A stretch of DNA of 14,982 nucleotides from NCBI GenBank assembly GCA_946886565.1, contig CAMPIX010000033.1, positions 1 to 14,982 of the forward strand, written 5' to 3'. The position numbers and the translations under genes are program-made. Shown here one piece after another: positions 1-7,394 of the stretch. The notes under the pieces are model-generated. The model ran no database searches, was not told the DNA's origin, and saw only the letters and a list, made by a program, of their open reading frames with translations. The stretch comes from an uncultured Altererythrobacter sp. (GTDB lineage Bacteria > Pseudomonadota > Alphaproteobacteria > Sphingomonadales > Sphingomonadaceae). How positions within the stretch are numbered: the stretch's first letter is position 1; each line of letters starts with the position of its first letter.

Positions 1-1065
1 GTCGGCAAGTCCACGCTGTTCAACGCGCTGACCGAGACGCAGGCGGCGCAGGCGGCCAACTATCCGTTCTGCACGATCGAGCCCAATGTCGGTCAGGTCG
101 CGGTGCCCGACGAGCGGCTGGAGAAGATCGCGGCGATCGCGAAGTCGGCCAAGGTCGTCCCGACCCAGCTTGCCTTTGTCGACATCGCGGGGCTCGTCAA
201 AGGCGCGAGCAAGGGCGAGGGGCTCGGCAACCAGTTCCTCGGCAATATCCGCGAGGTCGACGCGGTGGTCCACGTGCTGCGCTGCTTCGAGGACGACGAC
301 ATCCAGCATGTCAGCAACAAGGTCGATCCGATCGCCGATGCCGAAGTGGTCGAGACCGAGCTGATGTTGTCCGACCTCGAAAGCTTGGAGAAGCGCGTCC
401 CCGCCGCGGCCAAGAAGGCGACCGGCGGCGACAAGGAAGCGAAGATCATGGCCAGCGTGCTCGGCCAGGCGCTCGAACTGCTGCGCGAGGGCAAGCCCGC
501 GCGGCTGACCGAACCGAAGGACGACGAGGAAGCGCGCGTGTTCGCGCAGGCCCAGCTCCTCACCGCCAAGCCGGTGCTCTATGTGTGCAACGTCGCCGAG
601 GAGGATGCGGCCGAGGGCAACGCGCTGTCGGCGCAGGTGTTCGCAAAGGCGAAGGCCGAAGGCGCGGAGGCGGTGGTCGTGTCGGCCGCGATCGAAAGCG
701 AGCTGGTCGCCATGCCGGCGGAGGATCGCGCAGAATACCTCGCCGAACTCGGCCTGACGGAGAGTGGGCTCAGCCGGGTGATCCGCGCTGGCTACAAGCT
801 GCTCGGCCTGCAAACCTTCTTCACCGCGGGGCCCAAGGAATCGCGCGCGTGGACGTTCCCTGCGGGGGCCAAGGCGCCGCAGGCCGCGGGCGAGATCCAC
901 ACCGATTTCGAACGTGGCTTCATCCGCGCCGAGACGATCGCCTACGACGACTATCTGGCGCTGAACGGCGAAGCCGGCGCGCGCGAGGCGGGCAAGCTGC
1001 GGCAGGAGGGCAAGGAATATCTGGTGCAGGACGGCGACGTGATGCTGTTCAAGTTCAACGTCTGA
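1..1065 (+). CDS. ychF: Redox-regulated ATPase YchF (OLA1/Obg-family), 5' truncated
   Basis: YchF is a conserved Obg-family P-loop ATPase that associates with ribosomes and is linked to stress responses. The reading frame is open from the first base and gives 354 residues. It begins inside the P-loop (VGKSTLFNAL), so about 12 residues (Met to the start of the G1 motif) lie outside the window, consistent with the family length of about 363-366. Visible motifs are the G2/switch region NYPFCTIEPN, the G3 motif DIAGLVKGAS followed by the glycine-rich GEGLGNQFL, and NVAEED at the G4 position. The last replaces the NKxD of true GTPases and is the usual basis for ATP preference in this family. A coiled-coil insertion sits mid-protein, and a C-terminal TGS domain covers about the last 85 residues, ending in DGDVMLFKFNV. 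The stop is TGA at 1063-1065. The gene is intact apart from the window edge. Confidence 0.97.
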   Translation, partial: VGKSTLFNALTETQAAQAANYPFCTIEPNVGQVAVPDERLEKIAAIAKSAKVVPTQLAFVDIAGLVKGASKGEGLGNQFLGNIREVDAVVHVLRCFEDDDIQHVSNKVDPIADAEVVETELMLSDLESLEKRVPAAAKKATGGDKEAKIMASVLGQALELLREGKPARLTEPKDDEEARVFAQAQLLTAKPVLYVCNVAEEDAAEGNALSAQVFAKAKAEGAEAVVVSAAIESELVAMPAEDRAEYLAELGLTESGLSRVIRAGYKLLGLQTFFTAGPKESRAWTFPAGAKAPQAAGEIHTDFERGFIRAETIAYDDYLALNGEAGAREAGKLRQEGKEYLVQDGDVMLFKFNV

Positions 1066-1141
1066 CGGAAACGGTCCTTCGAGAACCGGGCACCAATCTG
1101 TTCCTTGCCCGTTGCGCTTCCAGATCGAATGGGGAGCGCTA

Positions 1142-1945
1142 ATGGTCGATAAATCGGAGAAGTTTCGCTGGCTGGTCCGTCTGGGATTTGCCGCGCGTGG
1201 AATCGTCTATCTGCTGCTCGGCTATATTGCGCTCGGCACCGGGGGCGAAGCCAAAGGCGGGCAGGCCGCCGTGTTCGACTATATCCAGGAAGTGCCTTTC
1301 GGTACGCCGCTGCTGTGGATCATGGCGCTGGGCCTTCTCGGCTACGCCGCGTTCAAGTTCCTTTCGGCCGCCGCCGATATCCAGCACCGCGGCAGCGACA
1401 CCACCGGCATTCTGCAGCGGGTGGGCGACGCGGCGAGCGGAATCGCGCACACGTTCTTCGCTTACGCCTGCTACCAGTTCGCGACCGGCGCACAGCATAG
1501 CGCGTCCGGTGTATCGGGCGGGCAGGAGATGGCCGGTTCGGTGTTGTCGATGGAGCTCGGTTCGCTGGTGATCGGTGCTCTCGGGCTCGGTTTCCTGGTC
1601 GCCGGATTCATGCAGGGGAAGAAGGCCTGGACCGCCGAATTCATGCGCTGGATCAGCGGCGGCGCCCCTTCGGGAGTACGAACCGCGGGCCGCATCGGTC
1701 ACGGTGCCCGTGCGGTGGTGTTCGCAGTAATCGGATGGTCGATGGTTCAGGGCGCATGGTTCGCACAGGAAAGCGGGATCAAGGGTCTGGGCGAAGCGAT
1801 CCTCTCGCTGCGCGACACGGGCGGGCTCTACACGCTGGTGGCAGTCGGGCTGATGGTGTTCGGCGCGTTCAGCCTGGTGCTCGCGCGTTATCGCATCATC
1901 CCCGATCTCGGCCCGCGCGGCCTGCGGCCGAAGTTTCGCGCTTAG
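1142..1945 (+). CDS. DUF1206 family integral membrane protein
   Basis: The product is 267 residues with about six membrane segments in three pairs. Each pair opens with a recognisable basic/aromatic repeat: RLGFAARGIVYLLLGY near residue 14, a middle copy around GIAHTFFAYACYQF, and RIGHGARAVVFAVIGW near residue 186. This triplicated two-helix architecture is that of DUF1206 proteins, whose function is unknown. The ATG at 1142 was chosen because GGGGAG lies 5 bases upstream (1131-1136). An in-frame TTG at 1112 is possible but has no better ribosome site, and it would place extra charged residues before the conserved start. The gene follows ychF after 76 bases and ends facing the MerR gene, with a large inverted repeat between them. 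The family call is fairly secure; no biochemical role can be assigned. Confidence 0.85.
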   Translation: MVDKSEKFRWLVRLGFAARGIVYLLLGYIALGTGGEAKGGQAAVFDYIQEVPFGTPLLWIMALGLLGYAAFKFLSAAADIQHRGSDTTGILQRVGDAASGIAHTFFAYACYQFATGAQHSASGVSGGQEMAGSVLSMELGSLVIGALGLGFLVAGFMQGKKAWTAEFMRWISGGAPSGVRTAGRIGHGARAVVFAVIGWSMVQGAWFAQESGIKGLGEAILSLRDTGGLYTLVAVGLMVFGAFSLVLARYRIIPDLGPRGLRPKFRA

Positions 1946-1981
1946 GGCGACGGGCGTCCATCCAATCCTATTGCCGCTCAT

Positions 1982-2070
1982 GGTGAGGAGGGACTGAGCG
2001 TGTCGAAGGCCCGTCTCGAACCACCGGGTCCTTCGAGACGCCGCTTCGACAGGCTCAGCGGCTCCTCAGG
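1982..2070. repeat. Long imperfect inverted repeat (REP/terminator-like)
   Basis: The left arm (about 1982-2020) and right arm (2032-2070) pair across an 11-base loop (2021-2031). By eye about 30 of 39 positions pair, in uninterrupted blocks: TGAGGAG, CTGAGC, TGTCGAAG and CGTCTCGAA on the left, with their complements on the right. It sits between two converging genes, so it could act as a bidirectional transcription end or RNA-stabilising hairpin, although no T-run follows. Sequences with CTTCGACAGGCTCAG-type cores are, from memory, widely dispersed between genes in sphingomonad genomes. Genome-wide copy number cannot be seen here. Confidence 0.75.
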
Positions 2071-2100
2071 ATGAGCGCCTTATAAGTAGTGTAGCCCGCG

Positions 2101-2487
2101 CTAATCGAACGCGGCGAGGATCGGGCACGGCCCCGCGGCGCCCTTCGCGCAGTCAGAAGCGAGCTTCGATAGCGAGGCGCGCGCATCGACAAGTTGCGCG
2201 ATCTGCGCGTCGAGCGCAGCGATTCTGTCGCGCGCCATAGCCCGGGCACGCGGCCGATCGTCGGTGCGATCGAGATCGATCAGTTCGGCGATCTCGGCGA
2301 GCGTGAAGCCGGCGGTCTGTGCATGGCGCACGAAGCGCAGCCGGCGCGCATCGTCGGGGCCGTAATGCCGCCCGCCCGGCGCATCGCCGCGGGGAACCGC
2401 GAGCAATCCCTTGCGCTGATAGAAACGAACCGTTTCGATCCCGACCTCGCCCGCTCTGGCGAGATCGGAAATACGCATAGCATTCAT
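2101..2487 (-). CDS. MerR-family transcriptional regulator, mercury-regulator-like
   Basis: The product is 128 residues. The N-terminal winged helix-turn-helix starts MRISDLARAGEVGIETVRFYQ and continues RKGLL, then RHYGPDDARRLRFVRHAQTAGF and LAEIAELIDL, all typical of MerR proteins and close to Tn501 MerR in the FYQRKGLL region. A dimerisation helix follows (about residues 80-108), then a short C-terminal metal/effector loop with Cys113 and Cys121. These are the only cysteines and align with MerR Cys117 and Cys126. The position of MerR Cys82 is not a cysteine. The ATG at 2487 was chosen because GGAG (complement of 2495-2498) lies 7 bases upstream; the in-frame ATG at 2478 is possible. The gene is divergent from the glutaredoxin-MauE gene. 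Its ribosome site lies inside the shared operator, so self-repression is likely. The effector (Hg(II), another thiophilic metal, or a redox signal) is undetermined. Confidence 0.88.
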   Translation of the reverse strand: MNAMRISDLARAGEVGIETVRFYQRKGLLAVPRGDAPGGRHYGPDDARRLRFVRHAQTAGFTLAEIAELIDLDRTDDRPRARAMARDRIAALDAQIAQLVDARASLSKLASDCAKGAAGPCPILAAFD

Positions 2488-2490
2488 CGC

Positions 2491-2522
2491 TTGACTCCGT
2501 ACTGCGGTACGGAGGGTATGGA
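2491..2522 (+). promoter_or_regulatory. mer-type MerR operator/promoter
   Basis: The -35 element is TTGACT (2491-2496). A perfect dyad follows: CTCCGTAC (2495-2502), TGCG, GTACGGAG (2507-2514). A weak -10 follows as GTATGG (2516-2521, 19-base spacer) or TATGGA (2517-2522, 20-base spacer). A dyad inside a stretched 19-20 base spacer is the hallmark of promoters activated by MerR through DNA distortion. The first 12 bases match the Tn501/Tn21 mer operator as I remember it (TTGACTCCGTAC, then GTACGGAAG). The orientation fires towards the glutaredoxin-MauE gene. Confidence 0.8.
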
Positions 2523-2529
2523 GGTTCGC

Positions 2530-3270
2530 ATGAGCGAGAACAAGACCGCCCGAATCCACCGCATGGTGATGGACAAGCACGTGTGCCCTTACGGCGTGAA
2601 GTCGAAATGGCTGCTCGAACGCAACGGCTACACGGTCGAAGACCACTGGCTGACCACGCGCGAACAGACCGACGCTTTCAAGCGCGAACACGACGTCGAA
2701 ACCACGCCGCAGACCTTCATCGGCGGCAAGCGCATCGGGGGCTATACCGAGCTGCGCGCCTTCTTCGGCAAGCCGCTGCCAGGCAAGGACACGACCAGCT
2801 ACACACCCGTGATCGCGGTATTCGCGATTGCCGCCGGCCTCGCGCTGGCGGTCAGCCACTTCGCCTTCGGCAGCCCGTTCACGGTGCGCGCCGCCGAATG
2901 GTTCGTCGCTTTCTCGATGGCGATCCTCGCGATGCTCAAGCTGCAGGACGTCGAGCAGTTCTCGACCATGTTTCTCGGCTACGATCTGCTCGCGAAGCGC
3001 TGGGTGCCCTATGCCTACGCCTACCCGTTCCTCGAAGCCGGTGCGGGTGTGCTGATGGCGGCGCACGCGCTCGACTGGCTCTCGATCCCGGTCGCACTGA
3101 CGATCGGTACGATCGGCGCGGCGAGCGTGTTCTACGCGGTCTATGTCCAGAAGCGCGAGATCAAGTGCGCCTGCGTCGGCGGATCGAGCAACGTGCCGCT
3201 CGGCTTCGTCTCGCTCACCGAAAACCTGTTCATGATCGGCATGGCGATCTGGATGATCTTCAAACCCTGA
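2530..3270 (+). CDS. Glutaredoxin domain fused to MauE/DoxX-like redox membrane protein
   Basis: The product is 246 residues. Residues about 8-82 form a glutaredoxin-like thioredoxin fold with the active site CPYG (Cys19, where classical glutaredoxins have CPYC), the cis-proline/GSH-binding segment TTPQTFIGGKRIGGY, and the ending ELRAFFGK. The rest holds about four membrane helices of the MauE/DoxX type (starting YTPVIAVFAIAAGLALAV; later AEWFVAFSMAILAMLKL, YPFLEAGAGVLMAAHAL and VALTIGTIGAASVFYAVYV). A cytoplasm-facing KCACVGG motif (Cys213, Cys215) and SLTENLFMIGMAIWMIF close the protein. MauE relatives help redox maturation of disulfide-containing proteins; the exact role here is unknown. 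The ATG at 2530 was chosen because GGAGG (2520-2524) lies 5 bases upstream; an ATG at 2518 is in frame. The gene is divergent from merR and apparently under its operator. Thiol handling or metal detoxification is inferred from this context. Confidence 0.85.
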   Translation: MSENKTARIHRMVMDKHVCPYGVKSKWLLERNGYTVEDHWLTTREQTDAFKREHDVETTPQTFIGGKRIGGYTELRAFFGKPLPGKDTTSYTPVIAVFAIAAGLALAVSHFAFGSPFTVRAAEWFVAFSMAILAMLKLQDVEQFSTMFLGYDLLAKRWVPYAYAYPFLEAGAGVLMAAHALDWLSIPVALTIGTIGAASVFYAVYVQKREIKCACVGGSSNVPLGFVSLTENLFMIGMAIWMIFKP

Positions 3271-3344
3271 AGCGGCGCTGGGCGGCCGCCCGTCTGGACC
3301 GCCGCCCGTTGACGGCGCGATCCGGCGCGGCCATCAGCTGCGCG

Positions 3345-3809
3345 ATGAAGCATTTCGAAGATCTGGAGATCGGCGCCAGGGCGAGCTTCGGCCGCTATGA
3401 AGTGACGCGCGAGGAAGTGACCGAGTTCGCGGCGAAATACGATCCGCAGCCGTTTCATCTCGACGACGAGGCAGCGGCCGCGACGCATTTCGGGCGGCTT
3501 TCGGCGAGCGGGTGGCACACCTGCGCCATGACGATGCGGATGCTGGTCGAGAACATGCGCTCCGCGAAGCAGGCCGGGCTCGGATCTCCCGGGATCGACG
3601 AACTCAGGTGGCGGCGGCCGGTTTTCCCGGGCGATACGCTGCGCTGCGAGAGCGAAGTGATCGACAAGCGGCGCAGCAAGTCGAGGCCCGAGATGGGCCT
3701 GTTCAAGTCACGCATCCAGGTGTTCAATCAGGACGATGCCGTGGTGCTCGAAATGGTTTCGAACGGCCTGATCCGCGTGCGCGATCCGGGCGCGCCGAAC
3801 AAGTCCTGA
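3345..3809 (+). CDS. MaoC-like hotdog-fold (R)-specific hydratase/dehydratase
   Basis: The product is 154 residues of the MaoC family, which includes (R)-specific enoyl-CoA hydratases. The sequence opens MKHFEDLEIGARASFGRYEVT, and the hydratase motif follows as YDPQPFHLD, with Asp33 and His38 in the D-x4-H spacing expected for the catalytic pair. The substrate-tunnel segment FGRLSASGWHTCAMTMRMLVE and the hotdog strand motif WRRPVFPGDTLRCESEV are also present. Length matches single-domain members. The ATG at 3345 fits the family start, although no clear ribosome site precedes it. The gene lies 74 bases after the glutaredoxin-MauE gene on the same strand with no visible terminator, so read-through from the MerR promoter is possible. 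The substrate cannot be told from sequence; an acyl-CoA is likely. A functional link to the redox pair is not evident. Confidence 0.9.
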   Translation: MKHFEDLEIGARASFGRYEVTREEVTEFAAKYDPQPFHLDDEAAAATHFGRLSASGWHTCAMTMRMLVENMRSAKQAGLGSPGIDELRWRRPVFPGDTLRCESEVIDKRRSKSRPEMGLFKSRIQVFNQDDAVVLEMVSNGLIRVRDPGAPNKS

Positions 3810-3839
3810 CGGTCCCCGCAGGCTCCTTGTCGCGCGGCC

Positions 3840-4340
3840 TCAGCTACCGCACTGCACGACGCCGCTGGCGCCGAACACCACCTGGTCGCGCCCGTTGCGC
3901 AGTTCGAGCCGGCCCGGATAATCGACCGTTTCCACTCCGCTCTGCTCGCCCTCCCCTTCGGCAAGGTCGAGCACCATCGCGTATTCCTTGCCCGAATACT
4001 TCCCGCGCGCGCCAAGGGGTAGCGCCGGGCTACCGGCATCGGCAGCGAGCCGCTGCATCCGGCCGTCGATCTTGAGATAGGCGCCGCTTTCCATCGCCAA
4101 GGCGAGCACGCGGTCGCCGCCATCCTCGGGGACGAACGAGCATCCCGCACCGAACAGGTTGTGCTGCTCGATATCGGCGAAGGTGATCGCCTCGGGCTCG
4201 ACCGGCTCCGGCGGAATGTTCTGCGCCGCTTCGACCGCGGCGATCTTGCGCTCCTCGGCAGCCTCTTGCTGTGCGGGCGTAAGCTCGGGCTCGCCGCAGG
4301 CGGCCAGGACAAGCGGAAATAGCAGTGCGACCCGGTGCAT
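3840..4340 (-). CDS. Small putative lipoprotein, family not recognised
   Basis: The product is 166 residues. It begins MHRVALLFPLVLAACGEPEL, a lipoprotein signal with lipobox LAAC and modified Cys15, so it is predicted to be membrane-anchored in the cell envelope. A charged Glu/Ala-rich linker (LTPAQQEAAEERKIAAVEAAQ) follows. The folded part contains ADIEQHNLFGAGCSFVPEDGG, a predicted strand-rich section (VLALAMESGAYLKIDGRM, EYAMVLDLAEGEG) and a C-terminus ending VVQCGS. The two cysteines of the mature domain could form a disulfide. The start is set by the lipobox and by GGGAG 6 bases upstream. Its ATG shares one base with the mutL stop (TGATG), so translation is probably coupled to mutL. Similar proteins are, in my recollection, unnamed in sphingomonads. 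No function is assigned; the MutL link may be only transcriptional. Confidence 0.8.
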   Translation of the reverse strand: MHRVALLFPLVLAACGEPELTPAQQEAAEERKIAAVEAAQNIPPEPVEPEAITFADIEQHNLFGAGCSFVPEDGGDRVLALAMESGAYLKIDGRMQRLAADAGSPALPLGARGKYSGKEYAMVLDLAEGEGEQSGVETVDYPGRLELRNGRDQVVFGASGVVQCGS

Positions 4341-6145
4341 CAGTGTCTCCCGAACAGTTTCTCGACGTCTTCCATCTTCAGCTTGACCCACGTCGGGCGG
4401 CCGTGATTGCACTGGCCCGAGCGCGGGGTGCGCTCCATCTCGCGCAGCAGCGCGTTCATCTCGGCGACCGAGAGAACGCGCCCGGCGCGGACCGAGCCGT
4501 GGCAGGCCATCGTCGCGAGCACGAGGTCGAGCTTCTCGCCCAGCAGGATCGAACCGCCGTCCTCGCCGGGCCCGTGATTGGCGAGATCGTCGGCGATATC
4601 CTGCAGCAGCTTGCGCGGATCGGACTTGCGCAGCGAATGCGGCACGCTGCGCACGAGCATCGCGCCGGGGCCGAAGCGCTCGATCGCGAGGCCGAGCGCG
4701 CCGAGCCGCTCCGCCGCATCCTCGAGCCGGTCGCAGGCAGGCTCCTCGAGCTCGACCACTTCGGGAATGAGCAGCGCCTGCGCGCGCGCGACCGAATCCC
4801 CCGCCCCCGCGGCGCGGAGCCGCTCGAGCACGAGCCGCTCATGCGCGGCGTGCTGGTCGACGATCACCAGTCCGTCGGCCGCTTCGGCCACGATGTAGGT
4901 GCTCGCGACCTGCCCGCGCGCGATGCCGAGCGGGTACTGCGCAGCATCCTCGGGCAGCGGCACGGCTTCCTCCGCGCGGCCCTGCGGCGCCGAGGTTTCG
5001 GGCGCGCGCCAGGCGAGCGACGGTTCGCGCACCGCGGCGGAGGGTGCGGACCAGTCGCGGCCCGAGAAGATCGATTCGAGCGCTGGGGCGGGCGTAGCCG
5101 GCGGTTCGGCCTGCCAGCGCCCCATCGCCCCGGCATCGGGCGCCTGCGCGCTGCGCCGGTCGCCGGTCGCGAGCGCCTGGCGCAGACCCGAGACGATGAA
5201 CCCGCGCACCGCGGCGGCGTCGCGGAAGCGGACTTCGGTCTTGGCCGGGTGGACGTTGACGTCGACGTCCTCGGGCGGGAGATCGAGGAACAGCGCGAGC
5301 ACCGCGTGCCGGTCGCGCGCGAGCATGTCAGCGTAGGCACCGCGCACCGCGCCGGTCAGCAGCCGGTCTTTCACCGGCCGCCCGTTGACGAACAGGTACT
5401 GGTGGTCGGCGACGCCGCGGTTGTAGGTCGGCAGGCCCGCAATGCCGGTGAGCCGCATCGGCCCGCGCTCGAGCTCGATCGCGACGCCGTTGTCAGCCAA
5501 CTCGCGGGCGACGATCTCGGACACGCGGCTCGCCAGCGGCTGATCGGGTTGCAAGCCGAATATCCGCCGCTCACCGTGCTCGAAGGTGAAGGCCACGTCG
5601 GGCCGCGCCATCGCGAGGCGGCGGACGACGTCGTGGCAGGCGGCGTATTCGCTGCGCGGGGTGCGCAGGAACTTGCGCCGCGCGGGGACTTTGCCGAACA
5701 GGTTCTCGACCCGCACACGCGTGCCCGGCGGGAGCGCAGCCGGCCCTTCCTCGCGCAGCTCGCCGTGATCGACCACGCGCTTCCACCCGTCCGCCGAACC
5801 ATGCGGACGGCTTTCGAGCGTCAGCCGCGCGACGCTGGCGATCGAGGGCAGCGCTTCGCCGCGGAAGCCGAGGGTTGAAACCTGCTCGATTGCCTCGTCG
5901 GGCAGCTTCGAGGTCGCGTGGCGTTCGAGCGCGAGCGCCATGTCGGCGGGCGCCATCCCGCAGCCGTCGTCGGTCACCTCGATCCGCGCGAGGCCGCCCT
6001 CGGCGATGCGGACCGCGATCCGCGAGGCGCCAGCATCGATCGCGTTCTCGACCAGTTCCTTGAGCGCCGCGGCGGGCCGTTCGACCACCTCGCCCGCGGC
6101 GATGCGGTTGACGAGGTTCTCGGGCAGGCGGCGGATTTGGGGCAT
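4340..6145 (-). CDS. mutL: DNA mismatch repair protein MutL (endonuclease-type)
   Basis: MutL couples mismatch recognition by MutS to strand incision and removal. The product is 601 residues, within the family range. The N-terminal GHKL ATPase shows the ATP-lid motifs in order: ALKELVENAIDAGA (about residues 27-40), DDGCGM, TLGFRGEALPSIASV and GTRVRVENLFGKVPARRKFL. The transducer domain contains FVNGRPVKDRLL and DVNVHPAKTEVRF. A variable Ala/Pro-rich linker leads to the C-terminal dimerisation/endonuclease domain with DQHAAHE...E (Asp430 onward), matching DQHA-x2-E-x4-E, plus ACHGSVRAG and the metal-binding QCNHGRPT near the end. The ATG at 6145 opens MPQIRRLPENLVNRIAAGEVV, the standard start. 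The gene is divergent from mreB and followed by the coupled lipoprotein gene. No disruption is seen. Confidence 0.97.
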   Translation of the reverse strand: MPQIRRLPENLVNRIAAGEVVERPAAALKELVENAIDAGASRIAVRIAEGGLARIEVTDDGCGMAPADMALALERHATSKLPDEAIEQVSTLGFRGEALPSIASVARLTLESRPHGSADGWKRVVDHGELREEGPAALPPGTRVRVENLFGKVPARRKFLRTPRSEYAACHDVVRRLAMARPDVAFTFEHGERRIFGLQPDQPLASRVSEIVARELADNGVAIELERGPMRLTGIAGLPTYNRGVADHQYLFVNGRPVKDRLLTGAVRGAYADMLARDRHAVLALFLDLPPEDVDVNVHPAKTEVRFRDAAAVRGFIVSGLRQALATGDRRSAQAPDAGAMGRWQAEPPATPAPALESIFSGRDWSAPSAAVREPSLAWRAPETSAPQGRAEEAVPLPEDAAQYPLGIARGQVASTYIVAEAADGLVIVDQHAAHERLVLERLRAAGAGDSVARAQALLIPEVVELEEPACDRLEDAAERLGALGLAIERFGPGAMLVRSVPHSLRKSDPRKLLQDIADDLANHGPGEDGGSILLGEKLDLVLATMACHGSVRAGRVLSVAEMNALLREMERTPRSGQCNHGRPTWVKLKMEDVEKLFGRH

Positions 6146-7384
<1,239 letters not shown>

Positions 7385-7394
7385 GGGGAGACGT

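Noticed and set aside
2194..2517. N-terminal extension of the glutaredoxin-MauE frame upstream of 2518
   Set aside because: It overlaps merR in antisense and crosses the operator; the GGAGG at 2520-2524 and the domain start support the ATG at 2530.
2583..3344. Upstream extension of the MaoC-like frame across the glutaredoxin gene
   Set aside because: The extension is an Arg-rich shadow of the real gene in another frame; the MaoC family start matches the ATG at 3345.
4325..5878. 517-codon open frame antisense to mutL
   Set aside because: Arg/Ala/His-rich shadow frame with no domain; mutL is complete and canonical on the minus strand.
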